From contig NZ_JBOFOR010000065.1 of NCBI RefSeq assembly GCF_051659545.1, forward strand, positions 1-19,546: a stretch of DNA of 19,546 bases, written 5' to 3'. The translations under genes and the position numbers were made by a program. Of the stretch, positions 1 through 8,777 are shown piece by piece (the first letter of the stretch is position 1; every line of letters starts with the position of its first letter). This stretch comes from JBOFOR01 sp051659545 (GTDB taxonomy: Bacteria > Bacillota > Clostridia > Peptostreptococcales > Peptostreptococcaceae). Below the pieces are notes generated by a model, which saw only the letters and a program-made list of their open reading frames with translations, made no database searches and had not been told where the DNA came from.

Positions 1-1828
1 TATAAGTTATTACATCATTAATAGTTGCAAAATCCTTATCTGTAGACTTAGTTATATTTGATAAATCGGCTCTATTTATAAAAGTATTTGCAATATTAGT
101 GTTAGAAGAACCACTTCCAAGTATATTTGGAACTGTAGAGTTATCTATGGTATATTGAAAAATCATCGAAGCGTAGTTTGGTATAGGATTTGGGCTTGGT
201 AGAGTAATTACTCTAACCTGGAAAGTTACTGTTGAAGTAACACCATTTCTTATAGGATTTGGAAGTGTTACACCTGGAGGATTAGGACTTCCAGCAACAA
301 CAGTACTGTCTTGTCTTATTGACCCTGCCACAAGGGTAGTTCCATTTGGTATTGTATCTATAAATCTGATATTTATCGCAGTAGTATTTCCTGTGTTTAT
401 TATAGGAATTGTATACGTTATAACATCACCTATATTAGCATAACTTTTAGCGAGTTTACTACTTGATAAAATTGCAGTAGCTATTGTTGTGCTAACTATA
501 TTTGAAGTAAAACTTTGAGGTGTTGTTCCTACGTTGAAAGTAAGATAAGCACTATTTTTAACTGGATTTGGAGTTGGTATAGTACTTGAAACTATAGCTT
601 GGAATGTAATTGTTGAAGTATTTCCAACAGGAATACTTCCTCCAGATATAGTAGTACTACCAGGTAAACTTCCTATATTTACACCACTAGGTGGTGCAGG
701 GTTACCTGAAATAGGAGAACCATTTACATTTAAACTATTTGGTACAAAGGTTGTTCCACTTGGCAATGTATCTATTAATACTACATTTGTATAAGGGATT
801 GTTTCAGTATTTAGTACTGTAATAGTGTAAGTTAATGTATCTCCAACCGTTGCAAATGATTTATCCACATATTTAGTAGGTGATATAACAGCTAATATCT
901 CTAAACCTATAATATTCACAAAATATCCAGATGCTGAAATAGTTTGAGTTGTCATAGTCAATGTTACTGTAGTTAAATTATTTGTTAAAGCGTCAGAAGC
1001 ATCTAATCCAGTAATGTCTACCCAGGCTCTATTTGGATTTGGAGAAGTTTGAAGATATGGATTGTTATTTGCAGTTCCAAAAGTACCGCTAGTATCTAAT
1101 AGTCCAATATTTGAATTACTTGTATCAGCTATACAAATAATACCTGCTTGTATGTCATTTTGAGGATTATATGGTGCTAATCCATTCCAAGGATTACTAG
1201 TATTTCCTAAAAGTGTACTATTAAGGGCTATTGTTGCATTATCTATAATATCTCCTCCAGTTGATGCCATTAGAATATATCCATCTACCGCTCCTTGAGA
1301 AGGAGTATATACATTATTTAGAACAGCAGTAATCGGAGAATTAGTGTATGATACAGGTATTACTCCTCTAGTATAATACATATATTTAAATGAAAATGTT
1401 GGATTAGTATAAATTACATATATAAACCATGCTAGAGAAGTAACACTTCCATTAACAGCTCCTACTTCATAAGTTCCTGCACCACCTGCACTTACTAAAG
1501 ATGTTATATCTTGATGGTATGCAACCCAACCATTTGTATCTAAAGTTCCATAAGGTAGAGTAGTTGAAGTTACAGGTGTTTTAAAATTGATACTAGGACC
1601 AGGAGTAATGCTTTGTGAAGCCAAAACTAGTTCAGCAAAAATTACGGTACTTCCTGGTGGTAAATTAAATACAGCTCTTGATCCATTTAATAGGTAGTTT
1701 GCTGTAGTTCCACCTACACTAGTGGTATAGACGACGCCAAGTGTACTTCCATTGCCTACTTCTAATGAATTTCCAAATATAGCTGAATGAGCATGATAAT
1801 AACCTGAAAATGTGGGGTTTATAGCCAT
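1..1828 (-). CDS. DUF11-repeat surface protein, C-terminal part outside the window
   Basis: The reading frame is open from an ATG at 1828 to the window edge (609 codons seen), so the protein is truncated only by the window. The start has an AGGAGA ribosome binding site 6 bases upstream. Residues 1 to about 305 form a Thr/Ser/Gly/Asn-rich beta domain related to the N-terminal domain of the 11905-14403 protein; both share segments such as VIFAEL/VVYAEV and a later hydrophobic stretch before the repeats. DUF11 repeats then begin near residues 308, 449 and 588, each with the VDKxFAxxGDxxTYTI opening and the VxxIDTxPxGT centre. There is no signal peptide, membrane segment or LPXTG. DUF11 is an Ig-like repeat of surface proteins. 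A spore-surface structural role is inferred from absence of secretion signals and from the neighbours. The last visible repeat lacks the terminal Cys signature, so at least one more repeat should follow outside the window. Confidence 0.85.
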   Translation of the reverse strand, partial: MAINPTFSGYYHAHSAIFGNSLEVGNGSTLGVVYTTSVGGTTANYLLNGSRAVFNLPPGSTVIFAELVLASQSITPGPSINFKTPVTSTTLPYGTLDTNGWVAYHQDITSLVSAGGAGTYEVGAVNGSVTSLAWFIYVIYTNPTFSFKYMYYTRGVIPVSYTNSPITAVLNNVYTPSQGAVDGYILMASTGGDIIDNATIALNSTLLGNTSNPWNGLAPYNPQNDIQAGIICIADTSNSNIGLLDTSGTFGTANNNPYLQTSPNPNRAWVDITGLDASDALTNNLTTVTLTMTTQTISASGYFVNIIGLEILAVISPTKYVDKSFATVGDTLTYTITVLNTETIPYTNVVLIDTLPSGTTFVPNSLNVNGSPISGNPAPPSGVNIGSLPGSTTISGGSIPVGNTSTITFQAIVSSTIPTPNPVKNSAYLTFNVGTTPQSFTSNIVSTTIATAILSSSKLAKSYANIGDVITYTIPIINTGNTTAINIRFIDTIPNGTTLVAGSIRQDSTVVAGSPNPPGVTLPNPIRNGVTSTVTFQVRVITLPSPNPIPNYASMIFQYTIDNSTVPNILGSGSSNTNIANTFINRADLSNITKSTDKDFATINDVITY

Positions 1829-1924
1829 AAAAAGTCTCCTTTATTTATTATTTGTAACTATTATTTTATATTAAAACTCATTTTAACTAAGAATAAATAA
1901 TTTCTATTCCTTACTATATATGCT

Positions 1925-1951
1925 ATTGTTATTGTTATTGTTATTGTTATT
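1925..1951. repeat. tandem hexamer repeat ATTGTT, four perfect units plus a partial
   Basis: Four exact ATTGTT units (AACAAT on the minus strand) are followed by a partial unit. They lie about 95 bases upstream of the minus-strand DUF11 start at 1828. Every unit supplies an AC dinucleotide on the minus strand. One AC (1941-1940) is 17 bases from a CATA at 1922-1919, the spacing of a sigma-K promoter, although the rest of that -10 (CATATATAG) is a poor match. Confidence 0.7.
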
Positions 1952-2000
1952 ACTAATATTTTCATATAAAATTATTGTTTATGAATAGTACACCACTTTA

Positions 2001-2076
2001 CAAGAAAATCTAGCTCACCAAATCTTCTATGTCTTTGAATTGACATAGGTATGGTATGTGAGTTAGATTTTTCTTG
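2001..2076. repeat. long interrupted inverted repeat (hairpin)
   Basis: Outer arms 2001-2018 and 2058-2076 are complementary apart from one mismatch and one extra T. Inside them 2027-2033 (CTATGTC) and 2042-2048 (GACATAG) pair perfectly. The structure sits between the promoter region of the minus-strand DUF11 gene and the start of the decayed IS4-type transposase. It may be a transcription barrier, or part of the left end of that IS; no matching right-end copy was found downstream of 3190. Confidence 0.6.
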
Positions 2077-3190
2077 ATTTGGTCTATTTTCAACAAGTTG
2101 CTAAAAAATAATTCAGTATTTCAGGAAAAAAAATTTAGACAATATAATCAATAAATACCACGGTAATTATAAAGTTCGATATTTTGATGTTGAATCACAA
2201 ATTAAATTATTAATCGCTATAAATATTTTATCTCTAAATAGTCTTAGAGATGCTGTTACTCAACTAGGTTCATGTTTACCATTGAGTAGAGAAATAAATA
2301 TTCCCAGTGTATCTCAAATATCAAGAGCTAACGCTCGAAGAGATATTAATATGTATAGAGAAATATTTGAGAAGTTAGTTGCTAAGTCACTATCTTATTG
2401 TAAAAATACCAAGTTAACTAAAAATATTAAAGATATATCAATTATAGATGCAACAGTTGTTACGTTAGGTATTAAATTATCGCCAAATTTAGCATATAAA
2501 GGTTCTCGTGCAAGTATTAAAGCAAATATTTCTATTAATGCCGAAGGTATCCCTACCGGCGTAGAGGTAGTAGCAGCATCAATTGCTGATGTAAAGTGTT
2601 TGGGTGATTTAATAAATGACCCAAATAAAACATATATTTTTGATAGAGGTTATTTGAAATATTCCCTGCTTGAGGAATTAACAACTAAAGGAATTAGATT
2701 TATTACTAGATTAAAGAAAAATAGCAAAGTACAAGAGATTAATTTACTTTCTTGTGATTTAGATAGTAATATTTATGATACTGAAATTATATTAGGCGGA
2801 AAGCCTTTAGAACATATGTATAGGAAAGTAGAAATGTACGATGAGGTAAATGAAGAATGGCTAACATATGTAACCAATATATTTGATATAAACGCTAGCT
2901 AAATTGCAGAGGCCTACAGGCGACGTTGGGATATTGAGTGTTTTTTTAAATTTATAAAGAGTAATTTGAGAATGAAAAAGTGTTTAGGATATAACAAAAA
3001 TGCATTAACTATTCAAATATATGCATCACTAATTACATATTTATTATTATATGTTTTACAAAAGGAAACAAATAGTTCAAAAGGATTGTTGGATATTAAA
3101 AGAATTTTAGCTAGTAATTTTCGTGAAATATATAGTTCCTCAATCCATAATTTACTAACTAGGCGGAGTTACAATAATTTAATAGTATAA
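2074..3190 (+). pseudogene. IS4-type transposase, frameshifted and with an in-frame stop
   Basis: The longest open piece starts at a TTG at 2282, but the same frame is open back to 2105 and reads as a normal IS4-type N-terminal region. Its first residues continue in another frame (from about 2074-2089), with the switch at an A8 run at 2126-2133, so one extra base is likely. The catalytic core is visible: first Asp in SIIDATVV, second Asp in YIFDRGY, and the Y-x2-R-x3-E-x6-K motif in YRRRWDIECFFKFIK. A TAA at 2900-2902 interrupts the frame immediately before the segment IAEAYRRRW, and the frame continues unchanged to 3190. Homologues normally carry an acidic or polar residue there, so a point mutation such as GAA to TAA is likely. 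This element differs from the two related IS copies further along. Its exact ends were not identified. Confidence 0.8.
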
Positions 3191-3306
3191 TTTTAAGACT
3201 TTTCATTTCAAGAAAGGTTTAGTTTTGTTATGCCTAAAAGTGATAGAGCTTGAATATAGTTTTATAAATAGTTCATATTGATATATAATTTAGTCTAAAT
3301 AAAAAG

Positions 3307-3341
3307 TACTGTTGTATTCATAAATTTTAAATGCAACAGTA
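3307..3341. terminator. terminator-like hairpin between the IS remnant and the DUF11 gene
   Basis: Arms 3307-3318 and 3330-3341 (TACTGTTGTATT against AATGCAACAGTA) pair over 12 bases with one G-T. On the minus strand the stem is followed by CTTTTTATTT, so it reads better as a terminator in that direction. No minus-strand gene lies directly upstream of it, so it may be an insulator left with the IS end. Confidence 0.4.
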
Positions 3342-3374
3342 GAAATTATTCAAATATTGTAACAATTAAGCTTA

Positions 3375-3400
3375 AAATTATATATATATATATATAATTT
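3375..3400. repeat. perfect 26-base palindrome with (AT)8 core
   Basis: AAATT and AATTT flank eight AT units, giving an exact palindrome about 100 bases upstream of the DUF11 start at 3500. It lies in the 3191-3499 gene-free stretch, which otherwise holds a terminator-like hairpin and, at 3456, a CATAGATTT that is one base off a sigma-K -10 but lacks a correctly spaced AC. Confidence 0.55.
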
Positions 3401-3499
3401 ATTTGATAATATCAACATTTAAGATACTAATAACTAATGTTAAAAGTTATATAGTCATAGATTTTATATTTATAAAATACAAATATAGGAGGAAATATA

Positions 3500-5602
3500 A
3501 TGGCAACAATTCCTTTAACATATGCCACAATTCCTGGTACTAATAGCCCTAGTTATGGTGGTATTGGATGGTTTAATTGGGGAGCTGGTTTCTCAATTGC
3601 AAATGGTGTAACATTACCTTTTACAGCATCATTTAGAGATGGTTCAACTATTTCTTTTGATTTAAATAATTCAGTTGGATCTGGAGCATCTACAAATGTA
3701 ACATCCCTTATAGTACCTGCTCCTTTTCCAGATGCTCCATTTGGTCGTACTGGCTATCGAGGATTATCTGCAAATTTAGGGTTATATGCTCATGTTAATT
3801 TTTCTAGCCAGATATTAACATTTAGTAATATAGTAGTTAAAGATGTTCTTGGAAATACAGTTCCTGATTTTTATATAATAGCTGCTGATGCAGAAGCAAC
3901 AGGACCATTTAGTTCAGAATTTCAGGTTTATAAAACAAATGGAAGTGCTTGGCAACAAATAGCTTTATTACCTCCACCTACACCTGGAGGAACTGTAAGC
4001 CCTAGTATAGTAGGTGTAGGAACAAATACTGTAACTTTAACGGGCGTAGTTGGTACAACTAATGCATTTCAAACACCTGTTTTACTAACTCATAATCCTA
4101 CTCGAGTATCTGCACAAATTGGTGCTACTGGTTCAAATGGTGATGAAGTTACTATTCTTGGTGCTGCAATAAATGCAATACATTTAAATAAAATTATAAC
4201 TAATCGATTTTTTGCAAATGATCAATTTGATTTATCTATAACTGGAACTCCATCATCTTCGACTATAACTAATGGAGCTATTTATGGACCTCAACCAGTT
4301 AGTTCTAATATTATTGGTCCAACTGGAAATTCATATACACTTAATGAAACAATGGACCCAGGAAGTAGTAGTCTATTATCACAATATACAAGAACTGTTC
4401 AATACACTAATCTATCACCAGGAGGTACAGCAGTTCCAATATCTAATACACTACCAACTAGTATTACACTTGCTCTTGGTGACATATTTGTAGCAACTGT
4501 AGTTAATAGCATTCTTCCTGTAACTATAACAAGTACTAAAACTGTAGATAAAAATATTGCAAATATAAATGATATTTTAACTTACACTATTGTAATGACT
4601 AGTACAGGTAGTGTGTCTGCCAACAATGTTATTATTATAGATACAATTCCAAATGGTACAACATTTATTCAAAATAGTTTAATAATAGATGGTGTTAGTG
4701 ACCCTGGAGATCCTAACCCACCTTTGGGAGTAAATATAGGTAATATTCCAGCATTTGGTGTGAAAACTGTTTCTTTTAAAGTAACGGTTAATAGCACAAT
4801 TCCATCACCAAATCCAATTATAAATAACTCTTCAGGTAATTTCACTTATGCAGTATTACCTGTTAATGGAACTGGTCTATTTAATTCAAACTCTACGAAT
4901 AGTCAAATAAATGCTGCGATTATTAATTCATCTAAGATAGTTGATAAGGTATTTGCAAATATAGGTGATGTTTTAACCTATACTATTCCTATAACAAATA
5001 GCGGAAATATATCCGCTAACAATATAATATTTATAGATACAATTCCAAATGGTACAACAATTGTATCAAATTCATTTAAACAAGATGGATTTGATATTAG
5101 TGGTAATCCTAATCCATCTGGAGTAACGCTACCAAATTCTATAGGAAACGGAAAAACTAGCACTGTCACTTTCAAGGTTACAGTACTTACTATTCCTTCT
5201 CCTAATCCAATACCAAACTCAGCTACCCAAACTTATGATTATATTGTTGATTCAACAACTACACCAAATTCACTTGGAGGTGGATCAATCAATACAAATA
5301 CAGTAAGTACTCAAATTAATAATGCTAATTTAGGAAATATTACAAAATCAACAGATAAATCTTATGCTAAATGTGGTGATATAGTAACTTATACAGTTAC
5401 TATACCTAATTCAGGAAGCACAACAGCTTTAAATATAGTGTTAATCGACACAATTCCAAATGGTACATCTTTTATATCAAATTCAGTAATTGTAAATGGA
5501 GTTACAATCCCAGGATCAAATCCATCTATAGGTGTTACAATTCCAAATATAAGCCCTGCAGATGTTGCTACTTTAACTTTTAAGGTTCAAGTTAATTGCT
5601 AA
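3500..5602 (+). CDS. DUF11-repeat spore-surface-type protein (700 aa)
   Basis: The gene is complete, with AGGAGG 7 bases before the ATG. Residues 1 to about 340 form a beta-rich, Thr/Ser/Gly/Asn-rich N-terminal domain that I do not recognise. It differs from the N-terminal domains of the 1828 and 11905 proteins. Three DUF11 repeats follow, starting near residues 343, 473 and 609; each has a DK...GDxLTYTI opening and an IDTIPNGT centre. There is no signal peptide, transmembrane helix or sortase motif. In the whole protein I find only two cysteines, C625 in AKCGDI and the final residue C700, both in the last repeat. The gene is convergent with a DUF11 tail and shares a bidirectional terminator with it. 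A structural role on the spore surface is inferred from family and context, not proven. Confidence 0.88.
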   Translation: MATIPLTYATIPGTNSPSYGGIGWFNWGAGFSIANGVTLPFTASFRDGSTISFDLNNSVGSGASTNVTSLIVPAPFPDAPFGRTGYRGLSANLGLYAHVNFSSQILTFSNIVVKDVLGNTVPDFYIIAADAEATGPFSSEFQVYKTNGSAWQQIALLPPPTPGGTVSPSIVGVGTNTVTLTGVVGTTNAFQTPVLLTHNPTRVSAQIGATGSNGDEVTILGAAINAIHLNKIITNRFFANDQFDLSITGTPSSSTITNGAIYGPQPVSSNIIGPTGNSYTLNETMDPGSSSLLSQYTRTVQYTNLSPGGTAVPISNTLPTSITLALGDIFVATVVNSILPVTITSTKTVDKNIANINDILTYTIVMTSTGSVSANNVIIIDTIPNGTTFIQNSLIIDGVSDPGDPNPPLGVNIGNIPAFGVKTVSFKVTVNSTIPSPNPIINNSSGNFTYAVLPVNGTGLFNSNSTNSQINAAIINSSKIVDKVFANIGDVLTYTIPITNSGNISANNIIFIDTIPNGTTIVSNSFKQDGFDISGNPNPSGVTLPNSIGNGKTSTVTFKVTVLTIPSPNPIPNSATQTYDYIVDSTTTPNSLGGGSINTNTVSTQINNANLGNITKSTDKSYAKCGDIVTYTVTIPNSGSTTALNIVLIDTIPNGTSFISNSVIVNGVTIPGSNPSIGVTIPNISPADVATLTFKVQVNC

Positions 5603-5659
5603 TTTAAATAAGATCATTTGTATTTTATTCAGTATACACTACTTTATAATCAATATAAA

Positions 5660-5702
5660 AAGATGTAGAAATTATTTTTAAATCTGATAATTTCTACATC
5701 TT
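5660..5702. terminator. bidirectional rho-independent terminator
   Basis: Perfect 16-base arms 5660-5675 and 5687-5702 surround an 11-base loop. It lies between the convergent genes ending at 5602 (+) and 5721 (-). On the minus strand the stem runs into a TTTTTATATT tract. Confidence 0.85.
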
Positions 5703-5720
5703 ATATATTTAAACGTTAGC

Positions 5721-6218
5721 TTAACAATTAATTTGAACTTGGAAAGTTACCAATGATGTATTTCCAGCAGGAATAGTTCCAACATTTATACTAGCTGGTG
5801 TTCCACCTATTGGATTGCCATCTACTTGTAAAGAACCTAGTACATAACTTGTTCCGCTTGGTATAGTATCACTAAACACTACATTGAGAGCATCAACATT
5901 ACCAGTGTTTGGAATAGATATTGTGTAAGTTATAATATCTCCACAACTTGCATATTGCTTATCTGTAAATTTTAATATATTTCCTAAACTAGCATGATTT
6001 ATTGTGGTATCAACAGTATTAGTATTATGAACACCCGTTGATGTTGTTAATAGCATTGGGTCAACTATAAAGTTATATCCAACTGTTCCTGCATTAGGTA
6101 TATGATTTGTAGAAGGTATAGTATCAACAGTTACCTTAAATGTTACAGTTGAAGTTCCTCCTATAGGTATAGTTCCTCTTGTCACGCCAGGAGGACTTGG
6201 TGATACAGGGGTAGCGTC
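5721..6218 (-). pseudogene. C-terminal tail of a DUF11 protein, cut off by an IS
   Basis: This is the end of a DUF11 gene: the last part of one repeat, one complete final repeat, and a normal C-terminus ending in QVQINC. The apparent Met start lies inside the IS terminal sequence, so gene sequence begins only at about 6218. The segment is very similar to the last 165 residues or so of the 18373-19546 protein; long blocks match exactly, for example VHNTNTVDT and DKQYA[ST]CGDIITYTISIPN. The two genes are therefore recent duplicates. It has just two cysteines, at the start of the last repeat and at the C-terminus. Its 5' part and promoter are missing, so it is not expected to be expressed as a normal protein. 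The head at 15898-16240 is on the same strand and also ends at an IS end, but the two halves need not come from one gene. Confidence 0.85.
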
Positions 6219-7379
6219 CATAGCCGTCAACCTAAGATATATCAAGAAATATTATTAGCCTGACGGCTTATTTGCGTTGAAGTTTAAAAATAAATAGAAG
6301 ATTATTTTTTCATAAATCATATTAATTGTATTTTTAAGTACACTAAAAAGAACTTAAGAAATTTATACTTAAATTTAGATGAATTTGATACTAGATTTTT
6401 ATTAAATTGCAATTCTTTCTATCTCGTCTGCCTTTAAATTAATGATTTCTAGGATATCAAAAACTGTTTTTTTATTCTTTTTCCTTGATTTTGTACTGAA
6501 TCTCTTAAAATTAAGTATTATTTTTCTTAAGAACCGTGTTATACAGAGTTCACTTTTAAAGATTTCATGCGCAAGTTTAGGTAAATACTGAGCGAGAGCT
6601 CCAAAAGATTTGAGTTCACTAATTTCTTTATCATCTTCTTCCTTGATAACATTTTTAGCTGTAAGAACTATTGAAGAAGATAGCAATAATACGATTAATC
6701 TTCCATATAAAAAGCATTTAAATCTCTCCATCTTAACTTTTTTTACTTGGTTAATTTTAAATATAGATTTCCAAACTTTAAACATTATTTCTATCTGCCA
6801 TCTTAGACTATATAAATCATGAACCTGTGTAAGTTCAAGCACTTCAGCATCTATATTAGTTATATAAACGTTAATGCTACTAAAATTCAATCTATTTTCC
6901 TTTATCCCCCCACGACTTTTTCGAGTACTTTTTTTATATGTATCTTCTCTTTTTATCTTGTTTTCTTCAGTTAATTTTGTTACAATTAATCTGTTTTTTA
7001 GTTCCTTTTTGGAACCTATGTAGATATCTTTGAGTTCGATTGTTTCGCCTTCTGCCAAAGGCTTTGTTAACTCTAAGATATCTATTTTTATATATTCACT
7101 AGATTTCTTAACACCTCCAGTTTTAGACCTTTCAGGATTCGGATTTTTTCTATATAATGATGTATTACTTTTTATTTTAGAAATAAATGAAGACCCACTT
7201 TCATCAATATCTTTTAAGTATTCAATCTTAAAGTAGCCTAAGTCGGCTAGTTTCAAATCTTTTAGATCTTTATCATTTTTCATAATATTTAAGTAATCAG
7301 CATCATTTGTTGTTCCAGAAAATATATCTAATCTCATAAATGTACCTGATAAAAGTGCATATTGTAATTGTATTTTTAT
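6219..7379 (-). mobile_element. truncated IS4-family (IS231-like) element, copy 1
   Basis: The left end has the terminal repeat CATAGCCGTCAACCTAA (6219-6235), identical to that of copy 2 at 14506. A subterminal inverted copy lies at 6255-6268. Similarity to copy 2 runs to about 7379 and then stops abruptly inside the transposase gene, so the right end and the first 150 or so transposase codons are missing. Beyond it, 7380-7472 is AT-rich sequence without a recognisable gene. Confidence 0.85.
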
Positions 7380-7400
7380 TGGTTCAATTTCATTATACAA
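6402..7400 (-). pseudogene. IS4-family transposase, N-terminus missing
   Basis: The reading frame is 332 codons long, but only from residue 8 on does it match the copy 2 transposase (KIQLQYALL); the first residues come from unrelated sequence. The second catalytic Asp is present (D53 in LADLGYF). The YREK motif is complete: Y197, R200, E204, K211 in YSLRWQIEIMFKVWK. The first catalytic Asp, seen in copy 2 as INDSTGF, lies in the lost N-terminal part. The protein cannot be a functional transposase. Compared with copy 2 it keeps a central block of 97 residues that copy 2 has deleted, so it shows the ancestral middle of the protein. A C-terminal basic stretch (KSRKKNKK) is present in both copies. 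The 5' sequence offers no convincing ribosome binding site. Confidence 0.82.
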
Positions 7401-7472
7401 TTAAGCTATTAATTATATTTTTAAGTATATATCTTCTAACTAAAATATTACATCATTTAAACTAAGTTAGTT

Positions 7473-8562
7473 TTATTGATTGAATATATCACCAATAGTA
7501 ACAGGCTCTAATAATGTAGAATTATTCTTAGAATATATATAGCTTAATACCTGATTCCGTTTTATGAGATCTATATCTTTTGGATACTCTTTTTTATACG
7601 CCCAATTTATGTAAAATTTATAATTAAAATTATTTTTAGCAAATAATTCGATATAACTTTGCATTGTTTTTACATTTCCTGTATATCCCATTTTTATTGT
7701 ATATGCCAAAATGATAGTAGTATCTATTTTATCAGCAAGCATTTTATAGATTATATTAAGATAATCATCAATATATAATTATCAAGCCATCTTCATTCAC
7801 AGGAGGATTATTATTATATAAATATACATCTAATTCCTTTGAAAGAGGATTTATTTTTAAAACACTTACTTGTTTAGGCGTATCATCAAGTACTTGTTCA
7901 TTTTTTACAAATATTTCTTTCGATAATATAACTTTAAATATATCACGTATGCGCTGCACTAGATTTTGTAATAAATGAAATCTATCTGTATCTCTCCCAT
8001 CTAATAATGTAATTAGATGATGGTCATTTAAATCATAGATGGCTGTGGCATAAGTTTGACCTTTTCTAATGGCAACATAATCAATACCTACGGCCTCAAC
8101 ATTAGGTTCATCGTCAATAATAATTTTATCGTAAATTCTTCTAATTGTGTCATTGCTTACTTTAATTCCTATAAGTGAAAGAACCTTGCTAGCCCCTTCA
8201 TTACTAAGAAAGATTGGAACTGCTAGAATAAGTGAGTTGAGTTCTGTCGTTCTTACTTGTGATTCGGAGGCAAAATTTAGTGTCTCCATAATTACTTTTG
8301 TTTCACATATCTCATTAAGGCATTTATACTTATAAGCAGTAACATGAAGATACGTAGTTTTTAAATGTATAGGCACTGTCTGTATTTTACGAACATAAGT
8401 ATCATGAAAAAAGCTACTTGTCTTTCCACACTTTGGACAAATAGCTGTATGTGATTTAGATTTTAAATAGATATGTATTTCTTCATCAGATTCTATCCAA
8501 TCATAGATTAAATAATCTTTTCCGAATAATTTTTCATTAATATTTAGTTCTTTATATTTCAT
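7473..8562 (-). pseudogene. ISL3-family transposase, internally deleted and frameshifted
   Basis: The upstream piece (8562 to 7768) begins with the ISL3 zinc-binding region: C42-x2-C45 (ICPKCGK) and C81-x4-C86. Next come a helix-turn-helix-like region (SNDTIRRIY) and the first catalytic Asp region (VGIDYVAIRKGQTYAT, D161). After LLDGRD (186-191) the sequence passes straight to DRFHLLQN. In intact ISL3 transposases these blocks are separated by several tens of residues that include the second catalytic Asp, so an internal deletion is evident. The frame then stops at 7768, and the protein continues in another frame (IDDYLNIIYKMLAD...) to 7473, a single-base shift near 7770. The second piece (7742-7473) is therefore part of the same gene and not a separate small gene. 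No terminal inverted repeats of the element were identified. Confidence 0.8.
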
Positions 8563-8631
8563 TTATGTCATTACCCTTCGTTGATATAATCCTAGTCTAC
8601 CAAAATTCTTAAATGTATTAAATAGCTTAAC

Positions 8632-8671
8632 AAAAAAAGAAATGGCACCCGAAAATGCCATTTCTTTTTTT
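8632..8671. terminator. strong rho-independent terminator
   Basis: Perfect 16-base arms 8632-8647 and 8656-8671 surround the loop CCCGAAAA, with A and T runs at both outer ends, so it can work in both directions. It lies about 105 bases downstream of the minus-strand gene ending at 8778 and is its likely terminator. Confidence 0.9.
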
Positions 8672-8777
8672 GAGTTAGTTATTTTTGAAATACCCCTAGT
8701 TGAGTAAAAACCTAAATATACAACACTCTATTTTCTTATACTAAGAGCTTATAATATTAATAATATATATGAGGATA

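Noticed and set aside
3456..3464. CATAGATTT as a sigma-K promoter for the 3500 gene.
   Set aside because: The -10 has one mismatch and no AC lies at 16-17 bases upstream (nearest suitable one is 21 bases away).
7409..7433. A stretch resembling the IS 3' flank at 6331-6350 (ATTAATT, then TATTTTTAAGTA), hinting at a third IS fragment.
   Set aside because: Only about 20 AT-rich bases match and no terminal repeat is nearby, so chance similarity cannot be excluded.
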